NCBI GenBank assembly: GCA_035944135.1
Contig: DASZBM010000008.1
Span: 62,001-126,000 of the forward strand
DNA: 64,000 nucleotides
Reading direction: 5' to 3'
From: Acidobacteriaceae bacterium
Lineage (GTDB): Bacteria; Acidobacteriota; Terriglobia; Terriglobales; Acidobacteriaceae
Shown: positions 1 through 9,213 of the stretch, in pieces
Numbering within the stretch: the stretch's first letter is position 1
Layout of the letters: each line of letters begins with the position of its first letter
The notes under the pieces: model-generated
What the model was told of the DNA's origin: nothing
The model's database searches: none
What the model saw: only the letters and a program-made list of their open reading frames with translations
Program-made: the position numbers and the translations under genes

Positions 1-3000
1 GAGATTACGTCCCGAGTTCAACTGGCTAGTGATCGTTCCGAACGCCTTCGAGGTGGGGCTCACATTCGCCGACGAGAACTGTGCGTGATTGAGCGCGTTG
101 AACGCGTCAACTCGTGGTTGGATCACGAATCGCTCACCCAGGGTGAAGTCCTTCAGGATAGAGAAGTCCCAGTTGTTATTTCCGTCCGAACGCAGCAGAT
201 ACTCCGGAAAGGTGCGATAGTTGAACGCGTTTGGAGCGTTCGTGCTGGCCGCAGGATCAGTATTGATCGTGTCGAATCCAGCGGTGTTGAAGGATGCATC
301 GCCGCTCGCGTCGTGTGGGTGGTTATGGAAGTTGCTGAAGTTGCCGGTGTAGGAGACATTCGTGCTCCACTGGATGGGAGTACCTGAGAGTGCCTGGTAG
401 ATAGCCGTTAAGCGCCATCCGCCGACGATTTCGTCAGCCACACGAGACTCATTAAGGAACCGCTGCCCGCGTCCAAACGGGAGCGCAAAGATGCCCGTCG
501 CCGCGAGGTGCTGCGGGAAATCCGAAGTCGTTTCGCCGTACCACAACGGCCCACCCGGATTAAGCTGTGACTGCGCACCGAGCAGCCTGGAATATTCGTA
601 GTTGATGTTGAACTCGAAGCCGTGAGACATCCTCTTCTCCAGCCGCGCGTTCAGTGAATTGAACTGGGAGTTCTCACCTGGCACCAACTGCTCATACACC
701 GCTGTGTACTCCGGATAACCCTGCAGCAGTTGTGCAACCGTCGTCGTCTTCGAGGTATTCAGACCGACCGTCGTGGTGCCCGCTGGATAGAGTCCATAGA
801 AAGGATTTGTCACGCTGGCTTTGAAAAAGTTTGTAACGGTCGTGTCAGCGTATTGCGAATGGCTGAGGAACGGCAGAAGAGCTGTCGAACTGATCTGGTT
901 CTGATAGGACAGGTGCACACCGTGAGCGCTGAAGCCGCCAATCTCGACCATCCATGATTTGCCAAACTGCTTTTCGACATCGAGCGACGTCTTCTCCACG
1001 TACGCAACCTTGGGATTCGGATCGATGTACACGACCTGGCCACCCAGGTTCGTATTCACTCCGAGAGCATTGCCTACCGGCTGAATGATCGGATTCACGC
1101 TCGGATTGAACGGATCGGCGAGTGTCGACGTCGGCACACCCGTTGACAGGTTCGAATTGATGTACGTCGAGGTTGCTGTATAGCCATAAGCTTGGCCGGC
1201 GTTGTAATCGTTGAACGGATTCAAGTACACCGCGAACCCGCCCCGTATCGCGAGCGTCCCGTTGGACCACGGAGGCGAGTACGCGAACCCAATTCGCGGG
1301 CTCGCGTAGAGCGGCGCAGTGTTGTAGCTGTTGCGCTGTGACGGTGATGCGTAAACGATGCCGCCCGTCGGCAAAAACGCCGAAGCCGGTAGGCTTGCGT
1401 TGGGCGCTGCGGCATATGCCTTTTCCGCAGCGGCGGTCAATCCATTAATGGCGCTGGGATTCCATGTCGCCACCATTCGGTTGTTGCTCTCCACAATCGG
1501 CGTCTCATGCTCCAGGCGTATGCCTGCGCTGATAGTCAGGTTCGACATCACCTTCCAATCGTCTTGTGCAAACCCGGCGAAGTACCAGTTGTTGTATTGA
1601 AAGCGGGTCGCGATCGTCTCGCTTCCACTCGTAGGCAGACCGAGATCGAACAGCGCGAATCCGCCGCCGAAGCTGGGCGCACCCGCGGAACTGCCGAGTG
1701 CGATGCCCGAACCGGATCCAGCCGAGAAGGCGAACTGCCCATTCGCTGACCCCGGGCCTAGCGTGGAGTCCTTGTTGGCACGGATGTCCTCACCGAACTT
1801 CAGCGAGTGGCGGCCAATGATCTTGTTGAAGCTGCTGTAAAGCTGGACCGTATCAAAGTACGCCTGGTTGCCAGGATTGGCGCTCAGACTGGGGATCGTT
1901 GCCCCATTATCCGAGAAGGTCAGGTATGGAATCGCTGGAGCCGTAGAGTTGGCCCCGAGGTAACTGGCGAACCCAAGCGACGTAGGGTTGATTCCAAGGC
2001 TATTCGGCGTTGAACTGTTTTCCGAGCGGCTGAGGCCAAGACGCACGTCGAGACTCGTCGATGGGTTGAAATTATGAACATCTTCGGCAAAGCCGCCCCA
2101 CAGCACAACGATCGAGGATGTTCCCGTAAGCGGGTCAGCGAAGATATTCGACTGCGCGTTCGTGTACTTGCTCTCATGCGCTTCGAAAGAAAGCCGGTTC
2201 GTAGTGGAGAGGTTATAGTCCAGACGTCCGGACTGTGAGTAGTAGCGATTGGATGTGGGATCGTCGGCGAAGAAGTTGTTTTCGCCGTCTGATTTCGTCG
2301 ACGCGCCGCTGTAGTTCGGCAGCGGAATCAGCTTTAGATACGCTTGCGCCACCGGGCTCACCGATAGGCCAGCGTTCGAGAGCACATTGCCCGGAATCGG
2401 CGAACGAAGCGTCTGCCCGGGGCATTGCGGATCCGCCACACCAGAGTACGGGTTGAATAACTGGTAGCTGTTGATCGTCGACGTGACGCCCTTGCAGCGC
2501 GTCACCGTAATGTTGGTGCCGAGGTTAAGCAGTGCGGAGAAGTCGCCAGTACGTTCCGCAGCCGTCGGCACTGTTGTGATCGTGGTTGCAGGAGCATTCC
2601 CGCGATAACCCTCGAAGGCATAGAAGAAGAAAAGCTTATTGCGGCCGTTATAAATCTTCGGGAACCACACTGGTCCACCGATCGTCGCACCGAACTGATT
2701 GAAGTGGGTTGATGAGGCTTCCACGCCCACCGGCTGAAAGTAGGGCTTCGCCTGCAGCGGTCGTGAACCCGCATAGTACTCCGATACCGTCCCGTGATAC
2801 TGGTTTGTGCCGGACTTCGTCGTGATGTTGACGGTGCCTCCCGAGGAATCACCCATTGCCGCGTTCGCGGTGAATAGATCGACGTGCACGGCGTCCACCG
2901 AATCAAGCTGCGGGCTGTACCCTGCCGTCCTGCTGGAATCCTGCATATTCGGAACACCGTTCAGCAGAAGCTCGTTTGAGGAAGAAGCTCCACCACCGAC

Positions 3001-3543
3001 AGAGAAATCATCCGCAGTCGAATTTCCAAAGGGTGTCGTCTGCGACTCCGCGTGTTTGCCCTTCGCGACCACCCCATACTCGAGGTGCGCGAAGCCGAGC
3101 GGCGACCGCCCGTTCGAGGGCAGCTCTTCCACCTGCTCCGCCGTCAGAGTGTCTCCGGTGCTCGCATCCGCCGTATCCACCATCGGATTCTCGCCTTGCA
3201 CCGTTATCGTCTCGCTCGTTCCACCCACAGGTAGCGTGATGTTTTCCGTCACCGTCTGTTCCGTCTGCAGCACCAGACCCGTGTGCGTGTAGGTCTTGAA
3301 TCCCTCATGCGACGCCTCTACGCGGTAGTTCCCCGGCTGAAGGAAGGGAACGGTGTAATCTCCGGCCGAGTTTGACTTCGCGTTGGTCACCACACCGGTA
3401 TCCGTGTCCATCACGCGCACCGTCGCATCAGGAATCCGCGCTCCCGATGGATCCGATACGTGACCTGTCAGTGTGGAACGTGTTTCCTGGCCAAATGCAA
3501 CACAACTGAAACAGAGAAGGGCAATAAGGGCGCTACGTTTCAT
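1..3543 (-). CDS. Oar-like TonB-dependent receptor, partial at C-terminus
   Basis: Outer-membrane TonB-dependent transporter, probably for oligosaccharides released by the neighbouring hydrolases. Reading the minus strand from ATG at 3543 gives an open frame that runs off the window start, about 1180 residues. It begins with a signal peptide (MKRSALIALLCFSCVAFGQ), then a carboxypeptidase-regulatory-like domain (about 20-105, including GARIPDATVRVMDT and FLQPGNYRVEA), a plug domain (about 115-240) and a long beta-barrel. The visible end (FNALNHAQF, then FGTITSQLN) is the conserved C-terminal part of this family, so only about 10-20 residues should be missing. A good ribosome site (CAGGAG, 8 bases before ATG) supports the start. 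It lies downstream of the iclR gene on the same strand. Substrate is inferred from context only. Confidence 0.93.
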   Translation of the reverse strand, partial: MKRSALIALLCFSCVAFGQETRSTLTGHVSDPSGARIPDATVRVMDTDTGVVTNAKSNSAGDYTVPFLQPGNYRVEASHEGFKTYTHTGLVLQTEQTVTENITLPVGGTSETITVQGENPMVDTADASTGDTLTAEQVEELPSNGRSPLGFAHLEYGVVAKGKHAESQTTPFGNSTADDFSVGGGASSSNELLLNGVPNMQDSSRTAGYSPQLDSVDAVHVDLFTANAAMGDSSGGTVNITTKSGTNQYHGTVSEYYAGSRPLQAKPYFQPVGVEASSTHFNQFGATIGGPVWFPKIYNGRNKLFFFYAFEGYRGNAPATTITTVPTAAERTGDFSALLNLGTNITVTRCKGVTSTINSYQLFNPYSGVADPQCPGQTLRSPIPGNVLSNAGLSVSPVAQAYLKLIPLPNYSGASTKSDGENNFFADDPTSNRYYSQSGRLDYNLSTTNRLSFEAHESKYTNAQSNIFADPLTGTSSIVVLWGGFAEDVHNFNPSTSLDVRLGLSRSENSSTPNSLGINPTSLGFASYLGANSTAPAIPYLTFSDNGATIPSLSANPGNQAYFDTVQLYSSFNKIIGRHSLKFGEDIRANKDSTLGPGSANGQFAFSAGSGSGIALGSSAGAPSFGGGFALFDLGLPTSGSETIATRFQYNNWYFAGFAQDDWKVMSNLTISAGIRLEHETPIVESNNRMVATWNPSAINGLTAAAEKAYAAAPNASLPASAFLPTGGIVYASPSQRNSYNTAPLYASPRIGFAYSPPWSNGTLAIRGGFAVYLNPFNDYNAGQAYGYTATSTYINSNLSTGVPTSTLADPFNPSVNPIIQPVGNALGVNTNLGGQVVYIDPNPKVAYVEKTSLDVEKQFGKSWMVEIGGFSAHGVHLSYQNQISSTALLPFLSHSQYADTTVTNFFKASVTNPFYGLYPAGTTTVGLNTSKTTTVAQLLQGYPEYTAVYEQLVPGENSQFNSLNARLEKRMSHGFEFNINYEYSRLLGAQSQLNPGGPLWYGETTSDFPQHLAATGIFALPFGRGQRFLNESRVADEIVGGWRLTAIYQALSGTPIQWSTNVSYTGNFSNFHNHPHDASGDASFNTAGFDTINTDPAASTNAPNAFNYRTFPEYLLRSDGNNNWDFSILKDFTLGERFVIQPRVDAFNALNHAQFSSANVSPTSKAFGTITSQLNSGRNL

Positions 3544-3591
3544 TCGTGGAACTCCTGGGAAATTTCGCGGGGGTTCTGCGACCGTCCACAA

Positions 3592-3620
3592 AACTAGCGA
3601 AGCCTACGAATGGATGTCAA
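3592..3620 (-). promoter_or_regulatory. Sigma70-like promoter of the TonB receptor gene
   Basis: On the minus strand a perfect -35 box TTGACA (3620-3615) is followed after 17 bases by CTAGTT (3597-3592). It sits about 50 bases before the receptor ATG, in the gap between iclR and the receptor. Confidence 0.5.
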
Positions 3621-3667
3621 GCATTTTGAAAATTATCTTCCACTAATTGCCACAACCTATGAAAAAC

Positions 3668-4495
3668 CTACAGCCTGCGCCCAACCTCCGCCGCAGCCTC
3701 CAGCACCGCCGCCCGCGTTTCCTTCTCCCGCCCCACGTCCATTCGCGTCGTCGGTGTCGAGATGCTGATCGCCGCCTTCACCGGTTTGCCCGCTGCCTGG
3801 ATCGCAGCCCCATAGCAGATTCCGCCCCGAATCGACTCCTCGCGGTCGCACGCGACTCCACTCTCACGAATCACGTTGTACTCGGCAAACAGCTTTTGCC
3901 GGTCCGTAATCGTGTGCGGCGTCCGTGCCGTCAAGCCATAGACCTCCAGCATCCGATCCGCTAAGCGCCTATCCTGAAAAGCAGTTATCGCCTTTCCCAA
4001 TGCCGAGCAGTGAGGAGGCAGCACGCGCCCAATCTTGTTCGTCATCCGGATCTCGTGGAACGTCTCCATGCAATCCAGCACGTGGATCCGGTCGTCGAAC
4101 AGGAACGCCAGGCTCGCCGTCTCGTTGAACGTATTCACCAGCCGCTCCATCTCCGGCCGAGCCACCTCACGCACGTGATCCGCCGCCCGCACCAGCCAGC
4201 CGAAGATCAGCCGTGGCGACAACTGATAGGTCCCATCGCGGTCCTGCTGCAGATATTCATGCCGTTCCAGCGTCCGCAACACGCGAAATAGCGTCGACTC
4301 CGGCAGCCGCATCTTCGCGCTGATCTCCTTCAGCGACAACGGCGTCTGCCCATCGAAACAATCCAGAACATCGAGCGCTCGCCCGATCGAACGGAGGTAG
4401 TACACCTCATCGCCCGGTGCTCCATCGCCGTTCTGGAGTGCCCACTTCGGGATCCGTCGCCGCACGCTCTTCTTTGTTGCCGGATTCGTCGCCAT
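3668..4495 (-). CDS. IclR-family transcriptional regulator
   Basis: DNA-binding regulator that probably senses a sugar-acid or aromatic ligand and controls the adjacent polysaccharide genes. The 275-residue product has an N-terminal winged helix-turn-helix (about 30-90; SLKEISAKMRLPESTLFRV matches the IclR recognition region) and a C-terminal GAF-like effector domain (about 105-270; LPPHCSALGKA and SIRGGICYGAAI are typical). ATG at 4495 was chosen over an in-frame GTG at 4525 because the family starts shortly before the HTH. It is divergent from the secreted hydrolase gene at 4642 across 146 bp and upstream of the TonB receptor on its own strand, so it may control both. Confidence 0.92.
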   Translation of the reverse strand: MATNPATKKSVRRRIPKWALQNGDGAPGDEVYYLRSIGRALDVLDCFDGQTPLSLKEISAKMRLPESTLFRVLRTLERHEYLQQDRDGTYQLSPRLIFGWLVRAADHVREVARPEMERLVNTFNETASLAFLFDDRIHVLDCMETFHEIRMTNKIGRVLPPHCSALGKAITAFQDRRLADRMLEVYGLTARTPHTITDRQKLFAEYNVIRESGVACDREESIRGGICYGAAIQAAGKPVKAAISISTPTTRMDVGREKETRAAVLEAAAEVGRRL

Positions 4496-4641
4496 TCTTA
4501 ACCTGTCTTTGTGCCGGAATTGCACCGCAAACGCATCTTCCGGGCCCGAGCGCTATTGTAAGATATCGCGTATATTTCAGTTTTGGTACATAATTTTCAA
4601 TAACCCGACGCAGCACTACAAGGACTACCGAAAGGACCCGC

Positions 4642-6240
4642 ATGCATCGCAGAGATGTGCTGAAACTCGGCGGCGCCACTGCCGTCGCCGCAGCCCTCAA
4701 CACGCAAGTCCTCTCTGCACAGTCGCATGTCCCTCCCGCGGGATCCGCTGAAACTGAGCAATGGGGCCTCTTTGAGATCGCTCTGAAAGGCCCATCCAGC
4801 GGGAATCCCTTCCGCGACGTCACCCTCTCCGCCCAGTTCACCCACGAGCACCGCACCGTCGAGGTAAAGGGTTTCTACGACGGCGACGGCACCTTCCGCA
4901 TCCGTTTCATGCCCGACACCCCCGGCGTCTGGACCTACAAAACCATCAGCTCCGCAGCCGACCTCAACGGCCACACCGGCCGCCTTACGTGCACGCCGCC
5001 CAAGGCTGGCAACCATGGCCCCGTCACCACAGCGCATCAGTTCCATTTCGAGCACGCGGACGGCACGCCGTACTTCCCCTTCGGCACCACAACTTACGCC
5101 TTCTTCTTCACCTCGGATGAGAACGCTGCGAACTCGCTCGCCGGCATGACCGGCAACTTCAACAAGACCCGCGCCTGCGTCCTCCCCAAACCGCTCGGTC
5201 AGGGTGAACAGATGTTGCCGTTCCCCACCACCGGCACGCCCGACGCCACCGGAAAAGCCAACGACTACACACGCTTCAACCCGGAGTACTTCCAACGCCT
5301 CGAAAAACGCCTCCTTCAACTCCAGGCCGCCAATATCGAAGCCGACTGCATCCTCTTCCACCCCTACGACGCTTGGGGCTACAAGATCATGCCCAACGAA
5401 GCCGACGACTTCTACCTCCGCTACGTCATCGCGCGCCTCTCCGCCTTCCGCAACGTCTGGTGGTCCATCGCCAACGAGTACGACCTCGTCCGCGCCAAGA
5501 CCATGTCCGACTGGGACCGCTTCTTCCGCATCGTTCAGGCCGAAGACCCCTACAGCCACCTACGGTCCATCCACCACTCACGGGTCATCTATGATCACTC
5601 CAAACCCTGGTGCACGCACGCCAGTCTGCAGAGCTACGACTTCGAAAAATCCGCCGACCGCCGCCTCGCCTGGAACAAGCCCATCATCTATGACGAGATC
5701 CAGTACGAAGGCGACGTCGAGCGCCGCTGGGGCAATCTCTCCGCAGAAGAAATGACGCGCCGCTTTTGGCTCGCCATCATCTACGGCAGCTACGCCTCAC
5801 ATGGCGAAGTCTTCATCAGCGACGACTCCGGCCCGCACGCGCACGAAGCGAGCTGGTCCGATGCCGGCCGTCTTCGCGGCGACTCCGCTCCACGCATCAA
5901 GTTTCTGCACGATCTCATCGCCCGCTCGACCAACGTCGGCCTCAACGAGTACGAAGGCTCCTACTACCTTTCCGCAGACACACCCAACCAGCTCTACCTC
6001 TGGTACTTCGACTACCACCGCCCCGCGCGCTACGACTTCCCGCTGCCCAACACCGTCAACTTCGAAGCCGCACTCATCGACCCGTTCGAGATGACCGAGA
6101 CGAAACTGCCCGGCACGTTCTCCGGCAAATCGCGCGTCGAGCTCCCCAACAAGCCCTACCATGCCATCGTCTTCCGCAAAGTCTCCGACGTCGTCGGCAA
6201 GCCCACCGGCAAAGCTCCCACTGCTGAAATTCCTGACTAA
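4642..6240 (+). CDS. Secreted DUF5060/apiosidase-like glycoside hydrolase
   Basis: Predicted exported glycoside hydrolase of 532 residues. The N-terminus is a twin-arginine signal (HRRDVLKLGG followed by a hydrophobic stretch, cleavage near LSAQS). A DUF5060-type beta-sandwich follows (about 40-110; FRIRFMPDTPGVWTY is characteristic), then a TIM barrel of the DUF4038/DUF5605 apiosidase-like class. Likely catalytic acids are E279 in the strand IANEYD and E352 in IYDEIQY, as in clan GH-A enzymes. Ribosome site AAAGGA lies 6 bases before ATG. It is divergent from the iclR gene and followed after 98 bp by another secreted hydrolase on the same strand. Exact substrate is unknown. Confidence 0.85.
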   Translation: MHRRDVLKLGGATAVAAALNTQVLSAQSHVPPAGSAETEQWGLFEIALKGPSSGNPFRDVTLSAQFTHEHRTVEVKGFYDGDGTFRIRFMPDTPGVWTYKTISSAADLNGHTGRLTCTPPKAGNHGPVTTAHQFHFEHADGTPYFPFGTTTYAFFFTSDENAANSLAGMTGNFNKTRACVLPKPLGQGEQMLPFPTTGTPDATGKANDYTRFNPEYFQRLEKRLLQLQAANIEADCILFHPYDAWGYKIMPNEADDFYLRYVIARLSAFRNVWWSIANEYDLVRAKTMSDWDRFFRIVQAEDPYSHLRSIHHSRVIYDHSKPWCTHASLQSYDFEKSADRRLAWNKPIIYDEIQYEGDVERRWGNLSAEEMTRRFWLAIIYGSYASHGEVFISDDSGPHAHEASWSDAGRLRGDSAPRIKFLHDLIARSTNVGLNEYEGSYYLSADTPNQLYLWYFDYHRPARYDFPLPNTVNFEAALIDPFEMTETKLPGTFSGKSRVELPNKPYHAIVFRKVSDVVGKPTGKAPTAEIPD

Positions 6241-6251
6241 CTCCGAAAACA

Positions 6252-6285
6252 ACTGCGAACTGAAGACTGCGAACTGAAAACTGAA
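6252..6285. repeat. 14-bp short tandem repeat, about 2.4 copies
   Basis: The unit ACTGCGAACTGAAG (6252-6265) is repeated as ACTGCGAACTGAAA (6266-6279), then partly (ACTGAA). It lies in the 98-bp gap between two secreted hydrolase genes. No function is evident. Confidence 0.6.
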
Positions 6286-6338
6286 TCCGGCGACTTCGAC
6301 TACATCCACTCAAAGCCAGATCTACAGCCTTAAATCCG

Positions 6339-9077
6339 ATGCGCACCCTACTCTCGCTAATCATCCTCGCCGCACCGCTCACCGCATTCGCCACACCGCG
6401 CGTTGAGACGTCATCTCACGCCACGCCGCGCGAGCAATACGCTGCGCAACAGCTGCGCGAAGCCGTTGCCAAACTCGTCCACGACGAGCGTATCCTCCTC
6501 GCCGTCGAACACGATCCGCTCTTCGCGCCCTACAGCAGAGAGATCCCCGACGTGTGGCCCGGCGCCAAGGAGGCCTTCGTCCTCAAGCGCATCGGCAACA
6601 CCGTCGTCATCTCTGGCTCCGATCCCTCCGGCGTTCTCTACGGCGCCGAAGAGCTCATCGACCGCATCCACGCCGGCGGCACTCTTCCAAAGCAACTCGA
6701 CTTCGAAGATCACCCGCAACTCCACATTCGCGGCGCCGTCATCGGTCTGCAGAAACCCGAGATAACCTACGAAGGCGCCGAGTACGACTATCCCTACACG
6801 CCCAAAGACTTCCCCTGGTTCTACGACAAGGCGCAGTGGACCAAATATCTTGACCAGCTCGCTGAGCAACGCACCAACGCACTCTTCCTCTGGAACGGCC
6901 ATCCATTCACATCCCTGCTGAAGCTGCCCAAGTACCCCGAAGCCCAAGAGCTTCCCACCGCGCAGCTCGACGAGAACATCGCAATGTTTCGCTGGATCAC
7001 CGCCGAAGCCGACAAGCGCGGGATCTGGATTCTGCAGGGCTTCTATGACATCCATCTTTCGCACGCCTTCGCGCGCGCGCATCACGTTCCTTACCACCTC
7101 TCCGCACCCACGCCACTCGCGAGCGAGTACACGCGCTACTGCATCTCAGAATTCATCCGGAACTATCCGAACGTCGGCATCTTCATGACGCTCGGCGAAG
7201 CGATGGGACCTCACTACGGCCCCGAGTGGCTGTCGAAGACGATCATTCCCGGTGTGCTCGACGGCCTTGCCGAAGAAGAGAAAGCAGTCGGTCATCCCGT
7301 ACCGCAGCCGCCCATCGTCGTCCGCGCTCACGCAACCGATATCGACGCGGCCATGGCCGAGGGCCGCCCGCTCTACTCCAACATCGACACCATGTGGAAG
7401 TGGAACGGCGAATCACTCACCTGGACCAACATTCGCGGCAGCGTGAAGCAGAAGTTCGAATCGATGATCAAAGAATCGAACGACACCATCGTCAACATCC
7501 ATCTGCTCTCCAATCTCGAGCCCTTCCGCTGGGGGGACCCAACCTTCGTTCGCCAGACCGAGAGCAACTTCATCCGCCTCGGCATCCGCGGTGTACACGT
7601 CTACCCATTGCGCTACTGGGACTGGCCCTACAGCGCCGACAAAACCGAACCGCTCCTCATCCAGACCGACCGCGACTGGATCTGGTTCGCAACCTGGGCG
7701 CGCTATGCGTGGAACCCCGAGCGTGATCCGGCGCTCGAACAGACCTACTGGAGCGAGCAGTTCGCACGCCGCTTTGCAGTTCCCGGCGGTGTGAACGCGC
7801 AAGGCCACAGCCCAGATGTGGTCGGTCTCGAAAGCATCCAGACCATCGCCGCCGAAAAGAGCAAACCCACCGCCGACCTGATGCAGACCGGAGCGCATCT
7901 CCTCGCCGCCTACGAGCTCTCCGGCCAGTGCGCTCCCGAAGTCGTTCGCCGCCTCGGCATCACCGAAGGCAATCGCGAAGTTCTCTCGCTCGGCATGACG
8001 ATGCCGCAACTCATCGACGACGCCCGCTTCAATCCAGCACAAACACTCTGGACCGCCGACGCACCCGATGGCGAACGCCTCGACGAGTGGGTCGCGAACG
8101 AAGTCCACGGCGTGAAGCATCACGGCGAAAACCCCCTCAGCGTCGCCGCCGAGGCCGCGCAAAAGTCCACCCAAGCCGTCATCGAAGCCGAAGCTGCGGC
8201 TCCCGGAATCGCCGCCGATGCAAAGCCTGAGTACGGCCGCATCGTGAACGACATGCGCGCAATCCAGTACCTCATGGCGTTCTACAACGCGAAGGTGCAG
8301 GCTGCCGCGCTGGTCATGCGCTACGGCTACGATCACAACATCTCCGACCTCACCCAAGCGCGCACCTTGCTCGCCGAAAGCGTCGAAAACTTCGCAGAAC
8401 TTACTCAAATCACCGATAAAACCTACCGAAACGCCGCCGGAATGCAAACCTCACAACGGCAGATTCCCGTTCGCGGCGGCCCACAAACCAATCACTGGCG
8501 CGATCTGCTCCCCGTCTACCAAAAGGAACTAGCAACCTTCGACAACCGTCTTTCCGCCCTTCGCTCCGGCTCGCAAATCTCTGAAGCAAAACCACATCAA
8601 CTCCCCGAAGTCGGATTCACTCTGCAGCCCGGCGGGGGCGAAGCGTTCACAGTCGCCAAAGGCGCAAGCCTCTACAGCGATCAGGACGCGCCCATCACTT
8701 CAGTGGCGCCGGAACTCGATGGCCTGAAAGGAATTCGAGTCTCCACGCACCAGGAGACCCCGATTCACTTCACGCTCGACAAACCCGCGCAGATTCTCGT
8801 CGGCTTCTTCAAATCCAACTCGCGCAAGCAGGTGAATGTGTCACCGGACACGGAGCAGTGGAACATTCTTCTGCCGAACGCGGTTTCAGAGGCCAGGGGC
8901 TTGCCGATCAGTGTGTGGGCGAAGCCGCTGCCGGCGGGCGAGAATGATTTGGATCTTGGGAAGGGAGCGTATGTGGTGCTCGGATTTATTCCGGAGGACA
9001 CACACGTGACTCCGCATGTGAGATTCGATCCGGATAGCAAGCAGCCTCCGAATCTGGACTGGCTTTTTGAGGATTAA
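6339..9077 (+). CDS. Large secreted glycoside hydrolase, GH67/GH20-like fold (family uncertain)
   Basis: Exported protein of 912 residues with a Sec signal peptide (MRTLLSLIILAAPLTAFA). Residues about 20-120 resemble the alpha/beta domain found before the barrel in GH67, GH20 and GH115 enzymes (VVISGSDPSGVLYGAEELID). A TIM-barrel-like region follows (about 130-430; RTNALFLWNGHPF, FMTLGEAMG, HVYPLRYWDW), then an alpha-helical region and a C-terminal beta domain. I could not assign a CAZy family. In this locus, next to a glucuronoyl esterase and GH30, an alpha-glucuronidase-like activity is a reasonable guess, no more. No clear Shine-Dalgarno is visible. It probably shares transcription with the upstream hydrolase. 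Confidence 0.75.
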   Translation: MRTLLSLIILAAPLTAFATPRVETSSHATPREQYAAQQLREAVAKLVHDERILLAVEHDPLFAPYSREIPDVWPGAKEAFVLKRIGNTVVISGSDPSGVLYGAEELIDRIHAGGTLPKQLDFEDHPQLHIRGAVIGLQKPEITYEGAEYDYPYTPKDFPWFYDKAQWTKYLDQLAEQRTNALFLWNGHPFTSLLKLPKYPEAQELPTAQLDENIAMFRWITAEADKRGIWILQGFYDIHLSHAFARAHHVPYHLSAPTPLASEYTRYCISEFIRNYPNVGIFMTLGEAMGPHYGPEWLSKTIIPGVLDGLAEEEKAVGHPVPQPPIVVRAHATDIDAAMAEGRPLYSNIDTMWKWNGESLTWTNIRGSVKQKFESMIKESNDTIVNIHLLSNLEPFRWGDPTFVRQTESNFIRLGIRGVHVYPLRYWDWPYSADKTEPLLIQTDRDWIWFATWARYAWNPERDPALEQTYWSEQFARRFAVPGGVNAQGHSPDVVGLESIQTIAAEKSKPTADLMQTGAHLLAAYELSGQCAPEVVRRLGITEGNREVLSLGMTMPQLIDDARFNPAQTLWTADAPDGERLDEWVANEVHGVKHHGENPLSVAAEAAQKSTQAVIEAEAAAPGIAADAKPEYGRIVNDMRAIQYLMAFYNAKVQAAALVMRYGYDHNISDLTQARTLLAESVENFAELTQITDKTYRNAAGMQTSQRQIPVRGGPQTNHWRDLLPVYQKELATFDNRLSALRSGSQISEAKPHQLPEVGFTLQPGGGEAFTVAKGASLYSDQDAPITSVAPELDGLKGIRVSTHQETPIHFTLDKPAQILVGFFKSNSRKQVNVSPDTEQWNILLPNAVSEARGLPISVWAKPLPAGENDLDLGKGAYVVLGFIPEDTHVTPHVRFDPDSKQPPNLDWLFED

Positions 9078-9130
9078 GGAGCTACCCCACCCCCCTCCTT
9101 TTTGCGCAAAATCTTCCAAGGAAAAGACTT

Positions 9131-9142
9131 AGGTCCGGACCT
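9131..9142. other. 12-bp perfect palindrome in convergent gap
   Basis: AGGTCCGGACCT is self-complementary and lies between two converging genes (ends at 9077 and 9214). It could be part of a weak bidirectional terminator, but no T-run follows. Nothing else is recognisable in this 136-bp gap. Confidence 0.3.
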
Positions 9143-9213
9143 TAGTGTGCGTCGACCGAATGATTGGAAATTGAGAGGGGTCAGCTACGCGACGTTTTGT
9201 CAATCAGTCGAGT

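Noticed and set aside
4597-5559. Long minus-strand ORF opposite the DUF5060 hydrolase
   Set aside because: It is antisense to a well-supported gene, has low-complexity Val/Gly/Glu composition and no domain; it is a GC-driven shadow.
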